64,000 bases of DNA from Beijerinckiaceae bacterium. GTDB taxonomy: Bacteria > Pseudomonadota > Alphaproteobacteria > Rhizobiales > Beijerinckiaceae. The notes below the pieces were generated by a model. It was not told the origin of the DNA and made no database searches. It worked only from the letters and a program-made list of their open reading frames with translations. The stretch spans positions 186,001 to 250,000 of the forward strand of contig CANGBC010000001.1 of NCBI GenBank assembly GCA_947452005.1, written 5' to 3'. Shown here in pieces: positions 52,518 through 60,276 of this stretch; the first letter of the stretch is position 1; every line of letters starts with the position of its first letter. Both the position numbers and the translations under genes were made by a program.

Positions 52518-52565
52518 TGGCGCACCCGGCACGATTCGAACGTGCGACCTTTGCCTTCGGAGGGC
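52518..52565 (-). repeat. Proximal attachment repeat inside tRNA-Arg
   Basis: The 48 bp that are identical to 42236-42283, running from the encoded CCA to the anticodon loop of the intact tRNA. Confidence 0.93.
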
Positions 52566-52594
52566 AACGCTCTATCCAGCTGAGCTACGGGTGC
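52518..52594 (-). tRNA. tRNA-Arg (anticodon CCG)
   Basis: A complete cloverleaf on the minus strand. It has acceptor GCACCCG/CGGGTGC, D-arm with AGCTCAGCTGGATAGAGC, anticodon stem TTGCC/GGCAA with loop CTCCGAA (anticodon CCG), T-loop GTTCGAATC and discriminator G. The CCA is encoded at 52520-52518. It reads CGG codons. Its 3' half doubles as the attachment site of the island. Confidence 0.97.
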
Positions 52595-52602
52595 AAAAAA
52601 TA

Positions 52603-52627
52603 AGGCGGGTTCAGACCCGCCTTTTTT
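52603..52627. terminator. Bidirectional terminator between tRNA-Arg and the DUF6481 gene
   Basis: AGGCGGGT (52603-52610) pairs with ACCCGCCT (52615-52622) around TCAG. T follows on the plus strand and six A precede it (52595-52600), so minus-strand transcripts of the DUF6481 gene end here. Confidence 0.88.
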
Positions 52628-52662
52628 AGCTGATTGGGAGACAGCCTGCAATCGGGCAGGGC

Positions 52663-53052
52663 TTAGCCCTTGCGACGTTCTTTTTTCGCAGCCTTGCGGG
52701 CGGCATAACGCGCATCGCGCACGGCTTTCTGCTCGGCGAGCAGGGCGACGGCGGCTTCTTCTTCGGTGCGCTTCTGGGTCAAGGCGGCGATGGCATCGGC
52801 AGCGCGCTGTTCAGCGGCTTGGGCTTCGGCCTTTTTGGCGGCTTCAGCGCGTTCGGCGGCCTGCACTTTGCGGGCGGCGTCGCGTTCAGCGGTGCGGATT
52901 TCGCGGGCCCGGACGATTTCGGCGCGGGCGGCGACTTTTTCCTCGGAAATAGGGTTTTGCGCTGCAATTTTGAATTTTTCAGCGATGGAAAGGCGCGCCG
53001 CATTGGCGTTGCGCTGCCGTTCAGCAAAGTCGTTGGATTTCAGAAAGCTCAT
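52663..53052 (-). CDS. DUF6481 family protein
   Basis: A 129-residue protein rich in Ala, Glu, Arg and Lys that should form a long helix or coiled coil. It starts MSFLKSNDFAERQRNANAARLS, as DUF6481 proteins do, and ends KKERRKG. The function is unknown. Its place next to a cspA gene and a small conserved protein fits the usual alphaproteobacterial cluster. GAGG precedes ATG 53052. Confidence 0.85.
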   Translation of the reverse strand: MSFLKSNDFAERQRNANAARLSIAEKFKIAAQNPISEEKVAARAEIVRAREIRTAERDAARKVQAAERAEAAKKAEAQAAEQRAADAIAALTQKRTEEEAAVALLAEQKAVRDARYAARKAAKKERRKG

Positions 53053-53087
53053 GAGTCCTCAGTTTGGAAATGGGCGCCGGGCGCCGG

Positions 53088-53285
53088 TCATGGTTGCGGG
53101 GGCGCGCTCTTCAGATGCGCTTCTTCCGCGACGCGTTCCTGGCCCGTTGCGCAAGAGCGCAAGCGATATTGAGGAGTTCCGCGTTCGGCGGGCATTTGGC
53201 GGACGATCTTGAACATCTGTTCAGTCTGGCCAGCGGGCTGAAAAGCCACGACTTCGTCGACTTCATAGAGATGTGTCTTGATCAT
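53088..53285 (-). CDS. Small conserved hypothetical protein
   Basis: A 65-residue protein with the pattern YEVDEVVAFQPA ... FKIVRQMPAERGTPQYRLRS and ATGQERVAEEAHL. Similar short proteins, predicted as small beta-barrel modules, stand between DUF6481 and cspA genes in other alphaproteobacteria. Function unknown. It starts at ATG 53285 with a weak ribosome site; it may be co-transcribed with the DUF6481 gene 35 bp downstream. Confidence 0.68.
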   Translation of the reverse strand: MIKTHLYEVDEVVAFQPAGQTEQMFKIVRQMPAERGTPQYRLRSCATGQERVAEEAHLKSAPPQP

Positions 53286-53309
53286 CGGCGGGGCCCATAA
53301 AAGATGAAA

Positions 53310-53337
53310 GGCGCCCTGCCGCGAACGGCAGAACGCC
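53310..53337 (-). terminator. Probable terminator after cspA
   Basis: CTGCCG (53316-53321) pairs with CGGCAG (53326-53331), extended past a small internal loop by GGCG/CGCC. On the minus strand CTTTCATCTTTT follows. Confidence 0.55.
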
Positions 53338-53360
53338 CGGATTGGAATCGCGTCAGGCGC

Positions 53361-53570
53361 TTAGGCTGCCTGAAGGTTCGTCGCTGAAGACTTGCCAGTG
53401 CGACGATCAGGCTGCACTTCGTAGCTGATCTTCTGGCCTTCGTTCAGGCCACGCATGCCAGCCTGTTCAACAGCGCTGATATGAACGAACACGTCGGCGC
53501 CGCCGTCATCCGGTTGAATGAAGCCATAGCCTTTTTCAGAATTGAACCACTTAACTGTGCCCATGCTCAT
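53361..53570 (-). CDS. Cold-shock protein CspA type
   Basis: A 69-residue single cold-shock domain with RNP1 ([12 protein letters not shown]) and RNP2 ([10 protein letters not shown]). It binds single-stranded RNA/DNA and melts structures in the cold. AAGGA lies eight bases before ATG 53570 ([10 protein letters not shown]), preferred over ATG 53564. The 248 bp upstream, to the next gene, leaves room for a long 5' leader as in cspA genes, but I see no defined structure. Confidence 0.94.
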   Translation of the reverse strand: MSMGTVKWFNSEKGYGFIQPDDGGADVFVHISAVEQAGMRGLNEGQKISYEVQPDRRTGKSSATNLQAA

Positions 53571-53818
53571 GGGTGATATCCTTATAGACATACGTAAAGA
53601 GAGGCCTCGGAAGAGACCTGTTGTGAATCGAAGAAAGGATGAGGTGTCAGCGGAGCGCCGAGGCGCTGGGCTAAATCGCAAGCCAGATATCCGATCTCCC
53701 TACCTTGAGCCTTCCGCCCGAAAATAGCAAGCAATCAGAATCGGGAATGCGCAAATGCAGCCCTTTGGCGGGCAATTTGGCCAAAAACAGACAGACTTGG
53801 TTAAGAAAGATGCGCCCC

Positions 53819-54109
53819 TCAGGGTGCGGTGATCCGCCGACGCGTGGTCCGCCGCTCGACAATCACAGCTCGGCCTGAGGCTGACGGCGTGGCGGGAGCA
53901 ACCCTTTGGATGGTGGTGGCCCGGCGCTGCGCGCGCATGGCGACGGCGCGAACTTCATCTTCGGTGACGCCCATGAGCTGGGCTGCAACTTCAATCTGGT
54001 TGTCGAGACCTTCCGCAAAACATTCGGCAGCCTCAAGAGCCTCCTCAATCGTGGGAGGGTCATGACGCACGCGGCGCCCGCCAAATTTTGTTTTCCAAGC
54101 AGCGGTCAT
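53819..54109 (-). CDS. Conserved hypothetical protein, Arg-rich tail
   Basis: A 96-residue protein starting MTAAWKTKFGGRRVRHDPPT. A helical middle (IEEALEAAECFAEGLDNQIE ... LMGVTEDEVRAVAMRAQ) has a short helix-turn-helix-like look, and the C-terminus is basic (VERRTTRRRITAP). Related short proteins are common in rhizobia; the function is unknown. GGTGAG supports ATG 54109, with GTG 54127 and ATG 54124 as alternatives. It is divergent from the gene at 54292. Confidence 0.75.
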   Translation of the reverse strand: MTAAWKTKFGGRRVRHDPPTIEEALEAAECFAEGLDNQIEVAAQLMGVTEDEVRAVAMRAQRRATTIQRVAPATPSASGRAVIVERRTTRRRITAP

Positions 54110-54291
54110 TGTCTCACCAGTCATCACCGGGTGCTTCTAACTGACCCGGTTATCGATTGCCAACACATTGTCACGGTTTTTTCTGCCACGCATCAGCTTC
54201 CGGTGAGATCCGGCGCATGGCTGCCCTGCATTGCGCGCGGAACGGCTGCGCGTACCTGAACGTTTGCCTCTGGGTCAGAGGAGAAGGGCAA

Positions 54292-54528
54292 ATGTTTCGC
54301 ACGCCGACGACATGGCACGTTCGCTATTTCAGTCCATCGCTCAAGACGGACCTGCAAAGTGAAGAATTCCCCACCGAAGCGCATGCGCTGGAAGCGGCTT
54401 GGGACATAGCCCGCAATGATGGACGGATCACGATGATTGAAGGGCCCGATGGCGAAATCGCGGGCTTTGATGAAATTGAATTATGGTTTCGTGAGCACGG
54501 GCTGGTGATGGCGCCCGTGCGCGTTTGA
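54292..54528 (+). CDS. Short conserved hypothetical protein
   Basis: A 78-residue protein, MFRTPTTWHVRYFSPSLKT at the start and then EFPTEAHALEAAWDIAR and GFDEIELWFREHG. No known domain; the alpha-beta pattern resembles small ligand-independent modules of unknown role. A strong GAGGAGAAGGG site precedes ATG 54292, so the long upstream part of the frame (from 54157) is not translated. It converges with the IHF-like gene. Confidence 0.72.
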   Translation: MFRTPTTWHVRYFSPSLKTDLQSEEFPTEAHALEAAWDIARNDGRITMIEGPDGEIAGFDEIELWFREHGLVMAPVRV

Positions 54529-54535
54529 GCGCGCA

Positions 54536-54874
54536 TCAAGCCGCGTTGGATGCGCGCTTTGGGCTCTTCTGATCAGCTACGTTCAGTTGCGAAACCAAGC
54601 CGGGAGCTGGTTTGAAGACGATGGCCATGCGCGGCTCGATCATCACATCCGTTCCCAGTTTCACATTGCGTCCTTTGCGGGCCGCACGCTTCAGGACAAG
54701 AAATTTACCAAAACCGGAAATCATCACGGGCTCTTCGCGCAAAAGAGCTTCGCTGATGAGATCAAGAAAAAGCTCAACAAATTGGCCTGCATCTGTGCGC
54801 GGCAACCCTGTGGCCCGACAAACTGCTTCGGCCAAATGTGCGCGTGTGATGTTCATTTGTTCTTTGGTATTCAT
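54536..54874 (-). CDS. IHF/HU-family DNA-bending protein
   Basis: A 112-residue protein of the DNABII family, closest to IHF-alpha in its opening (NITRAHLAEAVCRATGL) and GFGKFLVLKR. The DNA-contact arm with its proline is replaced by MIEPRMAIVFKPAPGL. It is more divergent than a housekeeping IHF and has a C-terminal tail (KSPKRASNAA), so it may be a second, specialised copy. Its ATG overlaps the stop of the response regulator by 4 bases. MNITRAH at 54856 is an alternative start. Confidence 0.8.
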   Translation of the reverse strand: MNTKEQMNITRAHLAEAVCRATGLPRTDAGQFVELFLDLISEALLREEPVMISGFGKFLVLKRAARKGRNVKLGTDVMIEPRMAIVFKPAPGLVSQLNVADQKSPKRASNAA

Positions 54875-55641
54875 CCTGCGTCCGATCCATTCGTGCCGAC
54901 GAGCTTCCTCTTGTTCGGCAGAGCGTGAGAAGAATCGGCGCGAGGCTCGTGCCTCTCCTCGCCGACAAGCATGTATCCTTCAGAGCGGACGCTGCGGATG
55001 AAGCGCTCGGCGCCAACATCATCCAGCTTGCGGCGCAATTTGCTGATCATCACATCAATCGAGCGGCTCGTGCTGTCTTGGCCATGGCCCAGCACCTCCC
55101 GCACAATTTCGATGCGATCAATGACGCGCGTTTCTTTTTGAATCAGCAGATAGAGCAACCGAAATTCGCTGGCCGTCAGCGGCACCGGTTTTTTGCGGCC
55201 CTGACGCAAGGCGCGATTGGCAATATCGAGTGTGGCGCGACCGCAGGCGATTTCCATTTGCGGAGCCACATCCATCATCGGACGCGGGCGCAAGAAACGG
55301 CGCAGTCTGAGGTTCAATTCACGCATGTCGAGGGGTTTTGGGATGACGTCCAGCACGCGGCGTTCAAAATATTCGATGCGCTGGCTTGTCTGGGTGTCGT
55401 CAGCCAAGACGATCGTTTCCACGCCCAGACTGTCGAGCTCACTCAGGAAGCTGAAAATATCATCAGTCTGCCCATCAACATCGAGAATGAGAAAACGCGG
55501 CTCAACCCGCGCCAGCCTCTGCCTGGCTTCTGGAATGGAGGCGAGCGCGTCCACACGGACGCCGGCTGTGCCGAGGGACGCGGAGATTTCGTGTCGCAGG
55601 CTGCGCGCATCCTCGACCAGAAGGATCTTGATGTCCCTCAC
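54871..55641 (-). CDS. Atypical OmpR-family response regulator
   Basis: A 256-residue protein with an N-terminal receiver domain (1-118) and a C-terminal winged helix (about 130-230, with the OmpR signature SRSIDVMISKLRRKLDDVG and VRSEGYMLV). The phosphorylation pocket has E10-D11, Asp54 and the conserved Lys in PKPLD. The usual Thr/Ser after strand 4 reads Ala (VLADD). No histidine kinase gene is adjacent. GTG 55641 has AGGAG upstream. Its stop overlaps the IHF-like gene start. It regulates transcription of unknown targets. Confidence 0.85.
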   Translation of the reverse strand: MRDIKILLVEDARSLRHEISASLGTAGVRVDALASIPEARQRLARVEPRFLILDVDGQTDDIFSFLSELDSLGVETIVLADDTQTSQRIEYFERRVLDVIPKPLDMRELNLRLRRFLRPRPMMDVAPQMEIACGRATLDIANRALRQGRKKPVPLTASEFRLLYLLIQKETRVIDRIEIVREVLGHGQDSTSRSIDVMISKLRRKLDDVGAERFIRSVRSEGYMLVGEERHEPRADSSHALPNKRKLVGTNGSDAG

Positions 55642-55815
55642 CCGCTTCTCCTGCCCCGAGTCGGATCTGGTAAATAAAGTAGAGCTTAATTTAGCTCAAA
55701 ACTATGGAATTGTTGAGTAATTTGTTAGCTCGTTACGACGAAGCTTGCCCATTTCAGGCTAAGACATCACCAGAACGGCGTAACCGGTCCCTAAATGGGG
55801 ACCATACTTGCGGCT

Positions 55816-58575
55816 TTATTGGCCGCTGGAGCGCGAAAGCCGGGCAGCACAGAACTTGAATTCCGGTATCTTTGCCGTTGGATCAAGCGCTGCATTCGTC
55901 AGCAGATTGGCCGCGGCCTCTGCATAGCAAAAGGGCATGAAGATCATGCCAGCGGGAACATCCCGGTCTTCGCGCAGCTTGACCCTGACCAAACCGCGCC
56001 GTGTCTCAATCTGGGCGAGGCCGCCGGGGGCCAGATCAAGGCGGGCGACGTCGCGCGGGTTTACCAGGGCCATCGCCTCCGGCTCGAGCTGATCAAGCAC
56101 CGATGTGCGCCGTGTCATGGACCCGGTGTGCCAATGTTCCAGCACGCGCCCGGTCGAGAGGATCATCGGATATTCTGCGTCAGGCACCTCATCGGGCGGC
56201 GCAATGCGCGCTGGCACGATGCGCGCGCGACCAGAGGGTGTCGGGAATCCATCCGTGAAGATGATGTCGTCACCTGGCTTGTCGTCTGCGTGCGCGGGAT
56301 AAGTGACGGCACCCTCGCGCTGCAATCGTTCCCAGCTGATGTGTTGAAGCGACGGCATGATGGCAGCCATTTCAGAAAATACATCGGCCGGCGATTGATA
56401 CGACCAATCGAGCCCCATGCGACGTGCCATTTCCTGAATGATCCACCAATCCTGTTGGGCATCTCCGGGTGGCGGCACAATGGCGCGCGCCATTTGCACA
56501 CGCCGATCTGTATTGGTGAAGGTTCCGTCTTTTTCTGCAAAAGCCGATGCTGGTAAAATCACATCGGCATGACAGGCTGTTTCTGTCAGGAACAGATCCT
56601 GCACCACGAGATGATCAAGCGAGGCCAACGCTTCGCGCGCATGATTGAGATCGGGGTCCGACATGGCCGGGTTTTCACCCTCAATATACATGCCGCGAAT
56701 CTCACGCTTGATCGCGCCGTTCATGATCTCGACAACGGTGAGCCCGCGTTGCGGATCGAGCGGCTTGCCCCAAAAAGTTTCAAAAATATCGCGCACAGAG
56801 TCTGATTCGACGCTGCGATAATCGGGATAAAGCATGGGCACCAGCCCCGCGTCTGACGCACCTTGCACATTGTTTTGACCGCGCAACGGGTGAAGTCCTG
56901 TTCCAGGACGACCTATCTGGCCAGTGATCAAGGCCAGCGCAATCAGGCAGCGCGCATTATCTGTGCCGTGCACATGCTGGCTGATCCCCATACCCCAGAA
57001 AATCAGAGAGGCAGGTGCGGTGGCATAGGCGCGCGCCACGTCGCGCAGTGTCTGTGCGTCTACGCCGCAAAGGGGAGCCATGCGTTCGAGCGTGAAATCT
57101 GCGACATGCGCGACGAGTGCGTCATAATCCAATGTATGAGCGACGATAAAATCGTGGTTCACCAGATCTTCGCTGATGATGACGTTCAGCAACGCATTGA
57201 GCAAAGCGACGTCACTGCCGGGCCGGAAGGCCAGATGTTTCCAGGCGTGGCGCGAGAGCGATTGCCGACGCGGATCGATGATCACAAGCTTCGCGCCCTT
57301 GCGCGCTGCATTTTTGATAAAGGTCGCAGCCACCGGATGATTGACGGCCGGATTGGCGCCGATCACGAGGATAAAATCGGCTTCATGTGCAGCCTCAAAC
57401 GGCGCGGACACAGCGCCTGACGAGAGCCCTTCCATCAAGGCGGCAACGGATGAGGCGTGGCACAGGCGCGTGCAATGATCGACATTGTTGCTGCCAAACC
57501 CGGTGCGCACGAGTTTTTGAAACAGATAGGCTTCTTCATTTGAGCCTTTGGCCGAGCCAAAACCCGCCAAAGCGCGCGGACCATGGCTTTCGCGGATGTC
57601 TTTCAAACCGCGTGCGGCAATGTCGAGCGCTTCTTCCCAACTGGCTTCACGAAAATGCGTGAAGGGATTGGCAGGATCAACGACATCCTGTGCAGTCTTC
57701 GCTTTGCCAGGCAGGCGCACCAGCGGTTTTTTCAGGCGATGTGGGTGCGCAATGTAATCAAAGCCGAAGCGACCTTTGACGCACAGGCGATTGTGGTTGG
57801 CCGGGCCATCGCGGCCCTGCGCATTGATGATGACATTGTCTTTCACCTCATAGGTGACCTGACAGCCAACACCGCAATAAGGGCAAAGTGAATCGACCTG
57901 ACGATCAGGAAAGACGGTGCGTTGCTGCGTCTCGTCGAGCAGACTGGCGGGCATCAGTGCCCCGGTCGGGCAGGCCTGCACACATTCGCCACAAGCGACG
58001 CAGGTGGACTCACCCATCGGATCATCGAAATCAAAAACAATTTTTGCGTGATCATGCCGATAGGCCATGCCGATCACATCATTGACCTGGATCTCGCGGC
58101 AGGCGCGCACGCACAGGCCACACTGAATGCAGGCATCCAGATTGACGCGCATGGCAGGATGGCTGGCATCCACATGCGGGGCATCAGCGGCCTTGGGAAA
58201 GCGGCTATCGCTGAGGCCAACATGATCGGCCTGATGCCAGAAATCAGAATCGGGATCGTGCGATGTGGCGCGTGGCGGTTGATCGGCGAGCAGCAATTCC
58301 ATCACCAGCGCGCGGGATTTTTCAGCGCGCGCGCCGTTGGTCGTCACATTCATGTCGGGCGTTGGATGGCGGCGACATGATGGCGCCAGAACGCGCTCAC
58401 CCGTGATCTCGACCATGCAAGCCCGGCAATTGCCATCGGGTCGATAGCCATGCGCATCGCGGTGACACAAATGTGGAATATGCGTGCCGACACGTTTGGC
58501 GACTTGCCAGATTGTTTCACCGGCTTGCGCTTCGACCATATGCCCATCAAGCGAAAAGCGAATGGTCTCGCTCAT
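55816..58575 (-). CDS. NAD-linked formate dehydrogenase alpha subunit (molybdenum/tungsten)
   Basis: A 919-residue FdsA/Fdh1A-type subunit that oxidises formate to CO2. It has an N-terminal [2Fe-2S] region (HIPHLCHRDAHGYRPDGNCRAC), the NuoG-like His-Cys cluster, ferredoxin clusters (CIQCGLCVRACREIQ, CVACGECVQACPTGAL), and a 4Fe4S plus bis-MGD domain beginning LCPYCGVGCQ. The active-site residue is Cys in VDHCTRLCHASSV, not selenocysteine. I start at ATG 58575, which overlaps the fdhB stop (ATGA). Confidence 0.95.
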   Translation of the reverse strand: MSETIRFSLDGHMVEAQAGETIWQVAKRVGTHIPHLCHRDAHGYRPDGNCRACMVEITGERVLAPSCRRHPTPDMNVTTNGARAEKSRALVMELLLADQPPRATSHDPDSDFWHQADHVGLSDSRFPKAADAPHVDASHPAMRVNLDACIQCGLCVRACREIQVNDVIGMAYRHDHAKIVFDFDDPMGESTCVACGECVQACPTGALMPASLLDETQQRTVFPDRQVDSLCPYCGVGCQVTYEVKDNVIINAQGRDGPANHNRLCVKGRFGFDYIAHPHRLKKPLVRLPGKAKTAQDVVDPANPFTHFREASWEEALDIAARGLKDIRESHGPRALAGFGSAKGSNEEAYLFQKLVRTGFGSNNVDHCTRLCHASSVAALMEGLSSGAVSAPFEAAHEADFILVIGANPAVNHPVAATFIKNAARKGAKLVIIDPRRQSLSRHAWKHLAFRPGSDVALLNALLNVIISEDLVNHDFIVAHTLDYDALVAHVADFTLERMAPLCGVDAQTLRDVARAYATAPASLIFWGMGISQHVHGTDNARCLIALALITGQIGRPGTGLHPLRGQNNVQGASDAGLVPMLYPDYRSVESDSVRDIFETFWGKPLDPQRGLTVVEIMNGAIKREIRGMYIEGENPAMSDPDLNHAREALASLDHLVVQDLFLTETACHADVILPASAFAEKDGTFTNTDRRVQMARAIVPPPGDAQQDWWIIQEMARRMGLDWSYQSPADVFSEMAAIMPSLQHISWERLQREGAVTYPAHADDKPGDDIIFTDGFPTPSGRARIVPARIAPPDEVPDAEYPMILSTGRVLEHWHTGSMTRRTSVLDQLEPEAMALVNPRDVARLDLAPGGLAQIETRRGLVRVKLREDRDVPAGMIFMPFCYAEAAANLLTNAALDPTAKIPEFKFCAARLSRSSGQ

Positions 58576-60260
58576 GGACGCTCTCCCGAAAAGAGTTGCG
58601 GGAAGTGGCGCACCAGCGATTGCACCGGATTGGGTGCTGCCTGTCCGAGACCGCAAATGGAAGAATCGCGCATGACTTGCGCAAGATCATTCAGCAGATC
58701 GAGATCCCAATCATCCGCTTGCATGAGCGCGAGCGATTTGGCGGTGCCCAATCGACACGGCGTGCATTGGCCACAGGATTCATCAGTGAAGAATGCCATG
58801 AGATTGCGTGCGGCACTTTTGAGATCGTCGTGCTGTGAGAGCACCACGATGGCTGCAGAGCCGATGAAGCAGCCCTGCGCTTCAAGCGCACCGAAATCGA
58901 GTGGGAGATGGGCCAGCGCTGCTGGTAAAATGCCACCCGATGCCCCACCGGGAAGGTAAGCCACCAGCTCGTGTCCCTCCGCCATACCACCGCAATAATC
59001 TTGTAACAGTTCCGCTAGTGTAAGCCCCGCAGGTGCCAGCTTCACGCCTGGATTTTTCACGCGCCCTGAAACCGAATAATGGCGCAAGCCGATGCCGCCA
59101 TTGCGGCCCTGTGCACGCCACCAATCCGCACCCTTTTCAGCAATCTCGCGCAGGAAGAAGAGCGTCTCTACATTATTGGTCGCTGTTGGACGACCAAAGA
59201 GACCCGATTCAACTGGCAAGGGCGGGCGCTGGCGTGGATAGCCGCGCTTGCCTTCGAGCGATTCGATGAGGGCTGATTCTTCCCCGCAGACATAAGAGCC
59301 AGCGCCACGACGAAGATGAATGGTGGGCCCGTCTTGTGGGAGTTTTGCAATCTCGCGCGCCAGTGTCGCGCGCAGGCCCGCATATTCATCGCGCAGATAT
59401 ACATAAATCTCGTCTGCACCGATGATGCTTGCGCCAATGAGAGCCCCCTCCAAAACCCGATGCGGGTCACTCTCGAGAAGGTAGCGGTCTTTGAACGTGC
59501 CGGGCTCGCCTTCATCAGCATTGATGACAAGATATTTTTGACCTTCTCGTCCGCGCACCGCACGCCATTTACGCGCCACGGGAAATCCAGCACCACCCAT
59601 GCCGCGAAGCCCCGAAGCATCGATGATGGTCAGAAGATCATCGGCTGATCTTTGTCCGGTGTGCAGGGCTTCATAAATTTGATAGCCACCGCTTGCGCGA
59701 TAGGCGGCGTCATTTATGGGGGCTGGTTCATCTGCGACATGGTCGCCGCTTTGAACACACGCAAGAATTTTGTGCGTGTTGGCTTGCACCACGACCTTTG
59801 TACCAACGACAGCGGCTGGTGCATCTGCGCATTGCCCAATGCAGGGCACGCGCTGAATGCGGATGTTTTCGGGCGCGCCTTTTTGCAAGTACGCAATCAG
59901 AGCCTCGGCCCCGGCCATAGCACAGCCGATGCTGTCACAGACGCGAATGGTGAGGGCGTGCACCGGCGCGCTGTCATCTTTCACAACACCAAAATGCGCG
60001 TAGAAGGTCGCGGTCTCATAAGCCTCGGCCAGGCCAATCCGCATATGTTCTGCAAGCGCCGCCAGATGGCGCGCGGAAATGCATCCGTAGTGATCTTGGA
60101 TGAGATGCAGATATTCGATCAGGCGATCGCGACGCCAGACAGTCTCGCCAATCAGCGCAGCGACCTCTTGCAAGGCGGGTTCGTCCGCTATGCGGCCTTT
60201 TTGCGTGATGCGGGCCTGCCCGCCACGTCCAGGATGTGCTGGCCGAGAGATCTTGTTCAT
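58572..60260 (-). CDS. Formate dehydrogenase beta subunit, NuoE-NuoF fusion
   Basis: A 562-residue diaphorase subunit. Residues about 25-180 are a NuoE/FdsG-like [2Fe-2S] domain (CDSIGC and CIGQCADAPA). About 190-550 are NuoF-like, with FMN/NADH sites (GMGGAGFPVARKW, INADEGEPGTFKDR), GAGSYVCGEESALIESLEG and the C-terminal 4Fe4S motif SCGQCTPCRLG. In Ralstonia these are two proteins (FdsG, FdsB); the fused form is that of Methylobacterium FDH1. It passes electrons to NAD+. It lies 16 bp downstream of folC. Confidence 0.94.
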   Translation of the reverse strand: MNKISRPAHPGRGGQARITQKGRIADEPALQEVAALIGETVWRRDRLIEYLHLIQDHYGCISARHLAALAEHMRIGLAEAYETATFYAHFGVVKDDSAPVHALTIRVCDSIGCAMAGAEALIAYLQKGAPENIRIQRVPCIGQCADAPAAVVGTKVVVQANTHKILACVQSGDHVADEPAPINDAAYRASGGYQIYEALHTGQRSADDLLTIIDASGLRGMGGAGFPVARKWRAVRGREGQKYLVINADEGEPGTFKDRYLLESDPHRVLEGALIGASIIGADEIYVYLRDEYAGLRATLAREIAKLPQDGPTIHLRRGAGSYVCGEESALIESLEGKRGYPRQRPPLPVESGLFGRPTATNNVETLFFLREIAEKGADWWRAQGRNGGIGLRHYSVSGRVKNPGVKLAPAGLTLAELLQDYCGGMAEGHELVAYLPGGASGGILPAALAHLPLDFGALEAQGCFIGSAAIVVLSQHDDLKSAARNLMAFFTDESCGQCTPCRLGTAKSLALMQADDWDLDLLNDLAQVMRDSSICGLGQAAPNPVQSLVRHFPQLFSGERP

Positions 60261-60276
60261 GGGGTCAGTCTAGCCC

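Larger units (their letters stand above)
42236..52565. mobile_element. Integrative element in tRNA-Arg(CCG)
   Basis: A 10.3-kb element flanked by 48-bp perfect direct repeats (42236-42283 and 52518-52565). The right repeat is the 3' half of an intact tRNA-Arg. It has an integrase directly beside the intact tRNA, AT-rich composition unlike its surroundings, and TGTCAA-N5-TGTCAA motifs near both ends. Contents in order: DUF6641-like protein, a 56-codon ORF, HUH Rep-like protein, unknown gene, unknown gene plus TAGT glycosyltransferase, GT39-like protein, tyrosine recombinase, TPR protein, integrase. No conjugation or capsid genes are seen, so it may be mobilisable, a satellite or a degenerate element. 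Confidence 0.93.

Noticed and set aside
53571-53818. Structured cold-shock leader of cspA
   Set aside because: A long leader is expected from the family, but I could not find a convincing cold-box or hairpin pair by reading. Folding with covariance would decide.
57400-57520. Selenocysteine at the formate dehydrogenase active site
   Set aside because: The active-site codon in VDHCTRLCHASS is a normal cysteine codon and no in-frame TGA occurs there.
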